Assembly: GCA_964016875.1 (NCBI GenBank)
Contig: OZ024728.1
Span: 30,883,865-30,947,864 of the forward strand
Direction: 5' to 3'
Source of the DNA: Fallopia convolvulus
Lineage: Eukaryota; Streptophyta; Magnoliopsida; Caryophyllales; Polygonaceae
Length of the DNA: 64,000 nt
Position 1 is the stretch's first letter. Each line of letters starts with the position of its first letter. This document shows, piece after piece, positions 22,940-32,823 of this stretch. The notes under the pieces are model-generated. The model was not told where the DNA came from. It worked only from the letters and a program-made list of their open reading frames with translations, and made no database searches. Both the position numbers and the translations under genes were made by a program.

Positions 22940-23350
22940 CATATTCTTCTTTCACTTCTTTTGTGATACTAAAGTGTTAAATTAATACCTCCATCAATCC
23001 TTTAAATGGCCTGACTACATTAATCAGAACGTTTCCAAACCAGTTTGAAGCAATTCCCTTTAGAGTTGATGTGAATGCACGATAAGATATCGCATCATTA
23101 TAATTGTTAATGTTTTCACTCTTTTGTGATACTGAAGTGTTAAATCAATACCTCCATCAAGCCATTAAATGACCCGACTACATTAGTCAGAAGGTTTCTA
23201 AACCAGGCTGAAGCAATTCCTTTTAGAGTGGATGTGAATACACGATAAAATATTGCATCATTATAATTGTTAATGCTAATGTGAACCATGAATTGTTTTA
23301 CATGATCCTCTGGGTCTTTGCTTCAGACATAATTCTCCATCTATGGTTTC
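22940..23350 (-). pseudogene. Ty3/gypsy gag relic with tandem duplication
   Basis: On the minus strand the frame shows KDPEDHVKQF, then YNDAI.YR.FTSTLKGIAS.WF, the capsid signature of Ty3 gag (family form: D.LMC.AF..TLKGAA..WF). The block is duplicated: 22958-23112 and 23121-23275 are copies with 163-base spacing and roughly 10% divergence. Truncated at both ends; upstream minus-strand sequence is not recognisable. Confidence 0.6.
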
Positions 23351-24167
23351 CTATTGATATTTACACGAGTTTGTTTTGAATGTCTTCTTAGAAAACTAAG
23401 AAATCGTGAGGTTCAACATGATACACATGCAATTGTGCCCTCATAAACCTCGATGGGCTCTTTCAATTGAATCTTTGTGGCATGATGCTCATTGGAGTGG
23501 GATCATTATTTCTATTAGAGATGATCAAAACTCGGTCATTGACATGTCACTCACACTCTCTTCTTCGGTACTTTCTTCAACCTCCGAAACCACAACATGC
23601 ATATGTTGGAAATTTCATGCAATGTCATTTTTACATTAATTGCGGGTGTAAATGGCTTAATTGGGGATGTACCATAGGATAACCCTCCTAATTCTATGAA
23701 TAACACTGAATGGACACTTTTGACACATGTCAAGGTGTATAACATGCATTGTTCGACCATGTATGCACTTATTCAAATCCTCAAGTGTTTGGAATAACCC
23801 TACAAAGTTTTTTTGTGAAGTCCATTTGAGAACTAGTAATACGAGAGTAAAGAAATCTCCACAAATGACGCTAGTGTCAATTCCCAAAATTTGAGCGCAT
23901 TTTATTATAGAGTAATTTGCTTTTTGCACTTATAATGGCACTTAAAGTTTTTACAAAACTCAAATGCTCGTGTTTCTGTCATGAGGACAGATAAAAAATC
24001 TCTAAACTAACACGCACTTTCAATAGAACTATGTTGATTTCTCATGGAATTTCTTCCCTTAAGGAGTTGTTTCTTTTAACTCCATGCACAATGAACTTCA
24101 TGAGTATTTTTAGGGGTGTACCAGTTGTGCGTGGGCTGATTGGGATGTGCAATACACGTCTATGCAC
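23351..24167. other. No recognisable gene
   Basis: Mixed-composition DNA with many stops in all frames. The short open frames here show no family motif. Possibly further decayed retrotransposon sequence. Confidence 0.4.
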
Positions 24168-24885
24168 AGTGGTGGATCCAGGATAACTCGGATATAATCT
24201 AACTTATTAGTTTCAACAAGGCTCGAGGGCGGTGGTGGACTGCATTTAGGAGAAGCATGAGAAGTGGAGTCGGCATTCGGTGCATAGATAAGGTCTTCAC
24301 GAGAAGGGCCGCCCCCTTCAATCTATCGTTCCTTCAATCTGAGATAGGGCATTTTGTTCTCTTTGAAGGGCTTGGGACCTGTTTGAATAATGAGATAGGG
24401 CATTATATCCCCACATTTTGAAATTGGTCAAATTTTCTACGATGCAATAGCAAAGGTATATAACAATTTCAATTTTATCTTCCAATGAATTAGTTTGTTT
24501 AATTTTTAATGTCTTTTTTTGTAGATAATTAGTCTATTAATCTTAGTTTCTTTTCAAATTTGCATTATTATGATTTGTGTGGTGATTTGTGAATGGTAAT
24601 GATGTTGAAGAATTTTTACTTTTATTGTTTTGATATATAAATTTGATGAAATTTATTTATTATATTTTGAGAATTTTTTATGTGTTAAAATTGATAGGTT
24701 ATTGGTAATATATAGATTAATTTTGTACTTTTATATGCTATCCTATCTCATATTTATTATTTGTGTACTTTATATATTCAATATACCATATGTTATATAT
24801 CTTAATATGTTAAACTAGCTTGATTTATCCAACTTTCGTTGTCCAAGGTCCGCCCCCTCCCGAGTAATGTTGGCTCCGACAATTA
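24168..24885. mobile_element. Possible hAT-type non-autonomous element (decayed)
   Basis: The left end ACAGTGGTGGATCCAGGAT and the right end CCGCCCCCTCCCG...TGTTGGCTCCGACA resemble the ends of the well-supported hAT element at 58888-59937 (GGNGGAGCCA inverted at both ends, C-rich subterminal runs). The middle is very AT-rich and non-coding. No clear 8-bp duplication found. Confidence 0.35.
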
Positions 24886-25014
24886 GTGTAGCCTTGAACT
24901 AGTAGTACCCAAATGATAAATAATCCTTCCAGTTCAATAGAGGAAGGAGCGTGGAAAATTGGTAAAGATCTATAGGTGCAGGTAATAACACAATTTTTTT
25001 ACGGATTTTGTTTA

Positions 25015-25167
25015 GGCTCCGTTCGGATGCAGCTGAATTTCTAGCGTCTTCCGCTAGCGGTAGCGGAATTTTGAGCTTTTTGAAGAAGCTCCTACATCCA
25101 AGGGTCTTCAATTCCGCTAGCGTTTTCCGCTACTTTCACTCCCGCTACCCACCATCCAAACGGACGC
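25015..25167. mobile_element. Tourist-like MITE (PIF/Harbinger type)
   Basis: 153 bp with inverted ends GGCTCCGTTCGGATG and (reverse) GCGTCCGTTTGGATG, flanked by TTA on both sides (25012-25014 and 25168-25170), the PIF/Harbinger target duplication. Internal GCTAGCGG-type inverted words. No coding capacity. Confidence 0.65.
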
Positions 25168-25170
25168 TTA

Positions 25171-26204
25171 ACCATCAAAAGGTACAAACTTTCTTGGTAT
25201 TATAAGTTATTTGGACATGATATTGCTTGGAATCTTGTTTAGGCCGGATAAATGAAAACAAGTGAACAAGTGGAAGCATTGGCAGCATAAAAATTACAGC
25301 AAAAAAGTGAGAAACTGGAAATGCCTTTTTCACTGCCTTTGCTTCTTTTTTTTTCCTCATGCAAAAAAGTGATTAGTACTAATCTTAATTCCCGTACTTT
25401 TAAGCCATTCAATTTGGAGTATCCTAAAGTGTGTATTTGTCACTTGGCTCATGTACCTTCCTTCAAACTTTGTGCGATTACTTCATGGACCATTAAATGA
25501 CACTTAATTAAACTACAAAAAAAAGGAAATTGTTTTAATGACACTTAATTAAATGATCACCTTCAATTGTCCCACGAACTTAATCAAACCACTACAAAGA
25601 AATTTAATATATATTGGTTCGGTGAGCCTTAAATGGGATTTATATCAATAAATATTTAAAAAATCTATATATATATATATATATATACTAGAAGTATATG
25701 CTCGTGCATTTGCACGGGTTAATAATTCTATTTAAATTATTTTTTAAATATTTACGTATTTAGTTTTTTCAAATATTATATTCCATCAATTAAGTTTTTG
25801 AAGTGGTATATCTTTTTTACATATAAGTTATCACATGCATTTATAATTAACATTCAATTATTTAGAAAACCTATAAAAATATAGATTTTCTAAATAATTA
25901 ATTTATGATTGATATATAATATTAAGTAAATATTATGTGTGGAAGGTCAACAGGCTAAGGTAGAATATATAAGATATGTATGACATTAAGTCTAGAGGAG
26001 GCAATTGAATTCTAGCAAAAAAAAAATAGGAGGCAATTGAATGCTTTAAATTCAATGTTATTGAATGTAAAAATACAAATTTACATGTAGGTTAGATATA
26101 ATAGTATAGAAAATTTCGGACAATTAATACTCATTCAAATGACCTACTAGTATTTATTTCTAATTTTAATTTAATCCTTTTATATCTATAAACCTATAAG
26201 ACTC
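25171..26204. other. AT-rich DNA with small repeats, no gene
   Basis: Holds a TA microsatellite at 25668-25688 followed by GCTCGTGCATTTGCACGGG, a 45-bp palindrome at 25855-25899 (AATTATTTAGAAAA arms around CTATA-AAAA-TATAG), and a short direct repeat GGAGGCAATTGAAT at 25997 and 26032. No ORF of note. Confidence 0.5.
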
Positions 26205-27270
26205 AATAATGAGTTTGATTCAAATGAAAATAGCCCTTATCATAAAAACTAGAAATGAATCTGGAACATCCGATTAAAACATTATAAATGAATATAGGCC
26301 ATTCGATTAAAAAATTTAAAAAAAATTATTTTCTTTTATTTTTTACTTTATTTTTTAAAGTTTTTTAACGTACGTAGAATGGAGATTGGTTCAAATGAAA
26401 CAAACTCTTATCCTAATACATGAAACGAATGCACTTTTCCTAGTTCGTAGTGCACTTTTCATACAAAAATGCATTGCAAAATACGAAAAGTGCAATTCGA
26501 AAAGTGCACTACAAAGTACGAAAAGTGCAAACACGAAAAAGTGCAATCTGAAATAGGAAAAGTGCACTACGAACTAGAAAAGTGCATTCGTTTCAAGATA
26601 AGAGTTTGTTTCATTGAACCGAACAGACATAGAATGATATAAATCGAGTATGAACATATGGTCATAAACGTGAACATGCAATACTAATATGTTAACGTAC
26701 TTATATTATATGTGAATGTATACTAAATTTTCTAAAGTTAAAAGGTGATTATATGTGAACAGCCATTGTAATAATGTAAACATGTATATAAAGTATGTGA
26801 GCAGAATGTAAAATGTCAAGCGTCGTGTCTTTGGCAAAAATAAGCGAAAAAATAAAAAAAAAATTGTGAAAATGTTTTAAGCCTTTTAACGTTTGTATGA
26901 TGATTTAATCGAACATTAACATATGACCATAAAACATGAACAAACAATACTAATGTGTGAACACACTTGCAATATATGTGAACGTATTATAAAATCTTTG
27001 AACTGTTAAGGTGATAATATGTGAACATGTCTTATAATAGTGTGTACATATGCATAAAATATGTGAATGTAATGTAAAAAGTCAAATGTTGTGATTTTGG
27101 CAAAAACAAGCGGAAAAAAAAATTTATTTTTATTTTTTGTGTCAAAATTACCATTTTGCTCTTATCTCTTTAATCTTAGTCATCCATTTCTCAAATCCAA
27201 GGGTCTTTATTTGTTTCTAGTTTTCATGATAAGCCTCGTTTTCATGTGAATAAACCTCCTAAATAATTTT
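26205..27270. mobile_element. Composite inverted-repeat element
   Basis: Outer ends form an imperfect inverted repeat: 26209-26250 (GAGTTTGATTCAAATGAAAA, then CTTATCAT-AAAACTAGAAA) against 27225-27265. Nested inside is a second inverted repeat of about 70 bases: 26382-26455 against 26554-26620, with GAATGCACTTTT, AGTTCGTAGTGCACTTTT and their complements. A unit of about 215 bases (26641-26855) is repeated at 26905-27120. Non-coding, very AT-rich. Superfamily not determined. Confidence 0.55.
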
Positions 27271-27298
27271 GAAAAATTTATACACATATATTTAATGA

Positions 27299-27371
27299 GG
27301 TTGATGGAAAAAAATGTTTTAAATGTCATGACCAAAACCATGACATTTAAAACATTTTTTTTCCATCAACC
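27299..27371. repeat. Near-perfect 32-bp hairpin
   Basis: Arms 27299-27330 and 27339-27371 are complementary apart from one extra T in the right arm; loop ACCAAAAC. The core word is TTTAAATGTCATG. Could be a foldback MITE remnant or the source of a small hairpin RNA. Confidence 0.8.
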
Positions 27372-27742
27372 TTCTTAGGAACTTCTTTTGCAACTTCCTT
27401 AAGCTTATTCTTCTCCTTATTAAACCATGGTGGTAGTTAAAGTAATTGGCTCAAGATTAATACAATACAATCAATTTTTTTATCTAGCTTGATTATAGAA
27501 GTAAGATTAGGCTTATCAGTGACTATAGAAGTATAGATAAAAAAATTTATCCTACTCGGTGTCGCCTCACCAGTCTACCCTTGCGCAGCCCACCTCCGGT
27601 AAGCCACCCCTCACTCTCGTTCTCCCTTCATTCTCTCTCATTCCCCCTTCCCTCTCCCTTCGCGCACATCAACAACCACCAGTGCTCCACCTGCTCATCG
27701 CCACCCCACTAATCTTTCGTCGCACTGCCAACCTTTGAGATT

Positions 27743-28419
27743 TTGTGGTGGCCAAGACATGGCTCCAAATTAAACAAGATAAGAGGGAAAGTTCTTCCCA
27801 TTTTCAAGAACCGAAAGAAACATCACTTAAGCCTAGTGCCGGCTAGTCCAAGGCACCCAAGAACTTGGCGCCAACCCTCCTTGGATGAAGATTTAATGTA
27901 TTTTATTATTATTGTTATTACTGCTATTTATAGACATTTCCTTGTTGCACCTTACTATTTTTATTATGGTTGTTTTATTTGTTTTTGGACTTCTCTAAAG
28001 TTGGGCCTCGTTTGCGTATCGGACCAATCCGACATCTCTTGTTTTTAACCTAGTGTTTCAAGCTTGCCTCCTCTATAAAAGGGGCTCTCGACTCCTTAAA
28101 TAGTTTACGCTTAGTATTGATTTGCCTATTGAGATTGAGAAAACTCTCCTCTAGGCCTAGGCGTCTAACTCTTTAAACCATAACTCGCCTTCCATCTCGT
28201 CTGTTGTCCCTTTGCCGACCTTAGGTTGGACCCCAACTCAAGCCTTTCTTGCTCACATTGAATTGATCTAGATCTACATCTAGTTCAATTTGCCTATCAC
28301 AACTTCGACTTCCATTGCTTTCGCCCCACTTCTTACATGATCAAGTTGAGACACAATTCAAGACCGACAAGTTAAGTCCGGGGTAGATCGAACCTCAAAT
28401 ACAAGGAGCGATCACATCA
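27743..28419 (+). repeat. LTR-like sequence followed by CATCAGAGC PBS
   Basis: Shares AGTTGGGCCTCGTTTGC (27988-28012), CTATAAAAGG-type promoter sequence (about 28070) and the CACATCA end with the LTR at 22120-22930. The following bases (28421-28434) ACTAGCATCAGAGCC are one or two changes from the TGGTATCAGAGC initiator-Met PBS used by many Ty1 and Ty3 elements. So this is a 5' LTR; its start is not determined and may lie near 27540. Confidence 0.5.
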
Positions 28420-28434
28420 ACTAGCATCAGAGCC

Positions 28435-28781
28435 TAAGTATTCTAAGTCATTCAACCCGATTGATTCACGCAATTCCATGTCTTTCAATCTATCCTTTCG
28501 CTTTAGAAAACAAACAAATTCAAAAAAAATTGCCAAGACCCTTATGGGTTGTGGCTTGCAAGCAAGTCTTGCACCGTTTTTACTCGAAATTGTTTCCCTA
28601 TTGCATAAATCATGGTGTGATGAGTATAATGACAAATTGAATGATATTTTCAATTTCATTCAATGTCTGCGTAAACTGTAATTTCAATACCAGCCACAAT
28701 TTTGTAGCGATCCAGTGATGTGTGCAATAATCTGTTCATGCCCAATTTTATTGGTGTGTGCCAAATCTCCTCATATCATAC
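28435..28781. other. Leader or gag remnant, unrecognised
   Basis: Follows the PBS-like site and is cut by element C at 28782. Open frame 28478-28681 shows no family motif. Nothing firm. Confidence 0.3.
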
Positions 28782-30418
28782 TGTCTCGACTAAAGTCGTT
28801 ATTTCCAAGATCAAAAATAAATTACCCTAAACTACAAACCAAGTATAGCATGCAAGTAAGGGATCGAACCCAAGAGAATCGGTATTCTGAACAATCAACA
28901 AAGACAAAACAGGGGGTTTTGGGAGTTTAAACAAGCAAACAATATTAGGGTTTAAATCAATTAAAGGAAAGCAGAGTTCATTCAATCAATTCCACCTTTT
29001 TAGTCATTCGATCATCAATTCATCCACTTTTCTATTAATTCCTAGGTTAATTCCAATCCTTATAAAAGATTTCCGCTTGTCCATGGTCCAAGAGAAAGGA
29101 TTATATGAACAAGAACGCTTAATTCAAATCATGCAAGATATTAAGGATAAAAGGAAATTAATTCATGCAATCAAACAACGAGTCTCATGCATAAACTAAC
29201 AATCAAATACTCTTCTCAATTCTAGTCCACGGTCCTTGAAAAGAGTTGTTTCAAGGATAAATAAGATTGCACAGACAACAATCAAACCTAATCCAAACAG
29301 TAGATCTAAGTTAATCAAACAAGTTGATCAGGCTCATAAAATCAAACATAGATCATATAAATAAAAACAAGAGTTTTGATATTAACCAAGGGATAGAAAA
29401 GTTACCAGAATCTCACGAATTACATAAAAAGGCTTCCTTGATCAAACAAACTCCAAGGGAAATTAGTTCTCCATAGAAATAAAAACTCAAATAAAATCTC
29501 CAAAGTATGCTAGATAATGTATGATCATCACGTCTGCTACGAAACTAAGCTTAAATACTAGAAAAATAACCGAAACCTAAAGATATAAATATAGATAAAG
29601 ATAAAATAAAACCGAGTCGGTGCTCGGAATAAGCTCCACCCGCGAGCGCGGGCTACAACCGCGAGCGCGGGTCAAGCCTTCATCCCTCGGCCGTGGAAAC
29701 TCGCCCAACCGCGAGTGCGGCCTCGACCCGCGAGTGCGGGTCCTGTTTCTTCAACTCCTCTCGGATTCTTCTCGTCACCGCGGTCTCGGCTCTAAACCCG
29801 AGGGCGCGGCTCTTGTTTCCGTAAAGTCTTCAGCTTTGAATTAGGACTTCTGTCTTCAGAATCTTCAACTGTAGGCTTTTCTGATATTACAAATAAACAC
29901 CCTAATCTAGCCTAAAACACTCAGAAATCCTAATAAAAATACAGAATTATGCTGTCGTAGAGAAATACTGAGCAAAGACATGATAGCTCAAGCACACACC
30001 TCACCAATACAAAATATAACACTCAAGATCTAAAAAGTGTAGAGCAACCTATGATCTACCCAACATCTAAAATGTAATCCCCAGACCCCAAAGTAGAATA
30101 TAGTCCTAAACACTCTAATTTTACCACTCATTCTACTTAGGCGCCCTTTCGGGTTTTCACCTAATCACTCTTTTCATTTTTCTTTAGGTGTGCTCACAAA
30201 TACTCACATCTCTCATAAACCTCTTATTACCCCAGCCTATTGCTGGTCAGGGTTACCAACTTATTACCTGAGCCGCCCTTTCGGGTTTTCAGCTCATCCC
30301 AGGATTTTCTATGCCTTTTTCTCTATTTTTTTATGGCTTTTTCATTTTTTTTTCAACTTAAAAACTGAATCAAATGACAGAAATAGAATGCAACTGTACA
30401 TATATCACAAATATAGCA
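28782..30418 (-). repeat. 3' LTR of element C (left, minus orientation)
   Basis: In plus orientation TGTCTCGACT to TATAGCA; in element sense TG...GAGACA. It matches the right copy 35237-36162 over the latter's whole length. U3 holds palindrome pairs CCGCGAGCGCGG (29639-29670, 29707-29743, 29776-29810). U5 contains hairpins whose loops read GACCNTGGA in sense: 29070-29098 and 29209-29246. The word CCCTTTCGGGTTTTCA recurs at 30145 and 30279. Confidence 0.8.
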
Positions 30419-30423
30419 GTGAA

Positions 30424-30445
30424 TCCCCTCCCCCATACTTAAACC
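30424..30445 (-). other. Polypurine tract of element C
   Basis: In sense GGGGACAATG, then AAGTATGGGGGAGGGG close to the LTR start. This is the context that stands internally in A and B (13162 and 44797). Confidence 0.65.
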
Positions 30446-30509
30446 CTTCATTGTCCCCAATGAAGCAAAGAGAATATAGAACAAAGTATAGAAGAGGGAA
30501 TCAGAAGAC

Positions 30510-31758
30510 TCACTGTTGATCTGGTGAAGGAAATGATGAAAAAGCAGGCCACTGAGTCTGGAAAAATGAAGCGGCATGTCTTTGATGCTCCCAAATCGTA
30601 TCCTGTCGAACTGATAAATGCTGCAATCCACTCAGAACTCGCTCCTCAAAACTCATATCAGCAGTTCAAGGCAAACCAGAAGGAGCAGAAGTAGAAGCAG
30701 AAGTAGATGCATGAGTAGCTGGGTTAGGTACACCCCAACCAGCTGCAGAATGTGGACCAGGAGCCCATCCAGATGGCTCAGAAGAAAATCTAGAGTGAAA
30801 CGCCTCAACATGCTCATCTCAACCTCCACCATCATCCTCATAATCCTCCTCCATAACCTCTTCCACAAGAGCGTCTATATCAGGTTGTAAGTGAAAATCA
30901 TATACAGTATTTCCATACCGTAAATCTGTAGGTAGACGCAGAAAAGATGTAGGAGGATGTCCATCTAACCAAGTCCAACCTCCCTCAGTTGAACCTCTAA
31001 AACAACTAGCCCGAACTAAAGCCTGATGTGTATATCTGTAACCATCAGTTAGACGTCCTCCATATCGGGCCTCTATCTGCTCTATAGTAATAAATCTCAT
31101 GGCTAAGTGTGTAACCATGCCACCCAATCCTATCAGCCCCTGTCTCTTAGGATACTTCCTAGCTGATGCAATAAATAATCCAAACCAGTCTGGGCACTCA
31201 GATGGACAAGGAAACAAGCATCTAATAATCCTCATGTCATGTACAGACACCTTGTTCGCCTCTCCCTACCCTAAAAATGCCATAGCTAGGACCTTATGAC
31301 ACAGACGCACACAAGGGTGAGGAATCTTATTGTTCGTTTCCCCAGATTTAGTGTCAAAGGGGGAGCCAGTAAGAGCATGCAAAAAAATCAAAGAATGTAG
31401 CATTTGTCAATATACTCTTCCACCCTTCAGTAGGTGGTGAAGTAATCCCAAAGTTCAGATAAGCCTCCTCACGGGACATACTACAAAATCTATCACATGC
31501 ATTGAAACTCAGAACCCCATCAGAATAGCGGAATGTAGATAGAAACTCTATAGTCAGCCCTCTGTAGGTAGGAATAGGCATAGTACTGAAATTACCTAAA
31601 CCCCCAGTCTCTAGCAACTGTTCTGTACACTCCCTAAATCCCAGATCTATCAGTGTAGGGATGTCAAAAAACTTAGTACTGACAAATCTCCTAGTCTCAT
31701 ACTTATCCCACAACTCCCTCTGTCCCTCAGTCAGATTCTGTAAACCAAAATATGCCAT
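30510..31758 (-). pseudogene. ORF3 (env-position protein) of element C
   Basis: Starts at 31758 (MAYFGLQNL). The N-terminal part has GLTIEFLSTFRY and REEAYLNFGI, resembling the Athila ORF1 / putative plant transposon protein family that sits between pol and the 3' LTR. A shift in an A-run near 31381 moves the frame to one reading TGSPFDTKSG and HPCVRLCHKVLAM, with TAG near 31272. The C-terminal part (31250-30819) has VHDMRIIRCLFP and GLIGLGGMVTHLA, then TGA at 30819 and more stops before a Ser/Thr/Pro-rich tail ending at 30510. Role unknown; placement in the env position has led to such ORFs being called env-like, but no membrane segment is clear here. Confidence 0.65.
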
Positions 31759-32766
31759 AACTGAATAAAACAGAATCGAATCGAACTAGAAAATTACCCG
31801 GAACTGCTGATATTCGCGGGCGCTGGTGTCGAACAAAGGGCGCGGACTGACGAAGGACTAACCCGCGGGCGCTGATTGAATCTGCGAGCGCGGTTTCTGG
31901 TAAATCTCACCCGCGAGCGCGGGTTGAAACCTCGAGCGCGTGTCTGGCCGATTTCCAGATCTGAGCTCGCGCACGAACATTAATGGCGAAACAACAACAA
32001 TTCCTCAAATCTTCCTCATATCTCCCTCAATCAACAACAATTCCGACTCTAACAAGAACAAGTCGAACTCCAAAAGCAAGAGGAACGACTAACCGAATCA
32101 GATCTAGAGTCGAATTTGCTCAAACCTTCAAACGCCTTCACTCTCAATCTTGACCACGAACCGAATGGTGGATGTAACGACGAGCCGCGAGCGCGGTAGA
32201 GGGACGCGGCCGCGGGTCTCGAGGGTCGCGGGGGTACAAACGACGGTGCGGTGGAGCGAAGGTAGTTGGTGGGTGTTTGTGGTTTGGGGTATTATGGAGT
32301 TAGGTAATGGGAGGAGTTGTGAGGAATGGGGAAAGACAAAGTTAGGTGGGAGTGATTTTTTTTATTTTGAGAAGGCTAAGGGATTTTTGTATTGTTTTGG
32401 GCTCGGGTTGGTACTGATTCGGGCTTTTTCGGGGGTTTCACCCGAAAGCCTTTTCTTTCGGGGGTTTCACCCGAAAACCTTTTATTTCGGCGGTTTCACC
32501 CGAAAACCTTTTATATTTTTATTTTTTATTTTTTTTTTATTTTTTTATTTTATTTTATTTTATTATTTTTTTAAAAAACAAAAACTAATTCCGTCAAGCC
32601 CGACCCGCGAGCGCGGGTCCAGCCGCGAACTCGGTTCCAGCCTTGCCTTGCACTTTTTTCGAGATGGAAAATTGTACCTGCAAGTTAGCCCGACAAAACC
32701 AAAACGAAACTAAAACTAAAACTAAACTAAAAAGACAAAAAGAAAAGAAAAGAAAAACTTACCTCG
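31759..32766 (-). other. Region between post-PR block and ORF3 (element C)
   Basis: Non-coding in sense. Palindrome pairs CGCGGGCGC / GCGAGCGCGG at 31814-31848, 31862-31892, 31909-31945, 32181-32218 and 32604-32638. Contains the 29-bp hairpin minisatellite (32428-32515) and a long A-run in sense (T-rich 32515-32580). The plus-strand open frames here are artefacts of this composition. Confidence 0.6.
32428..32515. repeat. 29-bp tandem repeat of hairpins (3 copies)
   Basis: Starts at 32428, 32457 and 32486. Each unit has TTTCGGG-GGTTTCA-CCCGAAA, a 7-bp stem with a 7-base loop, then CCTTTT. The third copy has CGGCGG in place of CGGGGG. Confidence 0.85.
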
Positions 32767-32812
32767 GGTTGCCTCCCGAGCAGCGCCTTTGTTTAACGTT
32801 GTTGGCCCGACG
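32767..32812 (-). other. Conserved post-PR block (C)
   Basis: In sense GTCGGGCCAACAACGTTAAA, GCGCTGCTCGGGAGGCAACCC, 12 bases after the PR stop. Same block as E1, A and B. Confidence 0.75.
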
Positions 32813-32823
32813 TCTTTCATAGC

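Noticed and set aside
25668..25735. Helitron end
   Set aside because: TA run followed by GTGCATTTGCACGGG looks like known plant repeat ends, but no TC/CTRR borders could be placed.
28841..28900. Splice or tRNA-like signal GGGATCGAACCC
   Set aside because: Resembles a tRNA T-arm, but it is the conserved GGGTTCGA-type U5 block found in each Athila LTR here; no tRNA body.
30510..31758. Retroviral envelope gene
   Set aside because: In the env position, but no signal peptide, membrane span or glycoprotein features; related to Athila ORF1/plant transposon protein sequences.
32150..32713. 187-codon plus-strand ORF
   Set aside because: Antisense to the C element leader; caused by the 29-bp repeat and T-runs (F/L-rich), not a protein.
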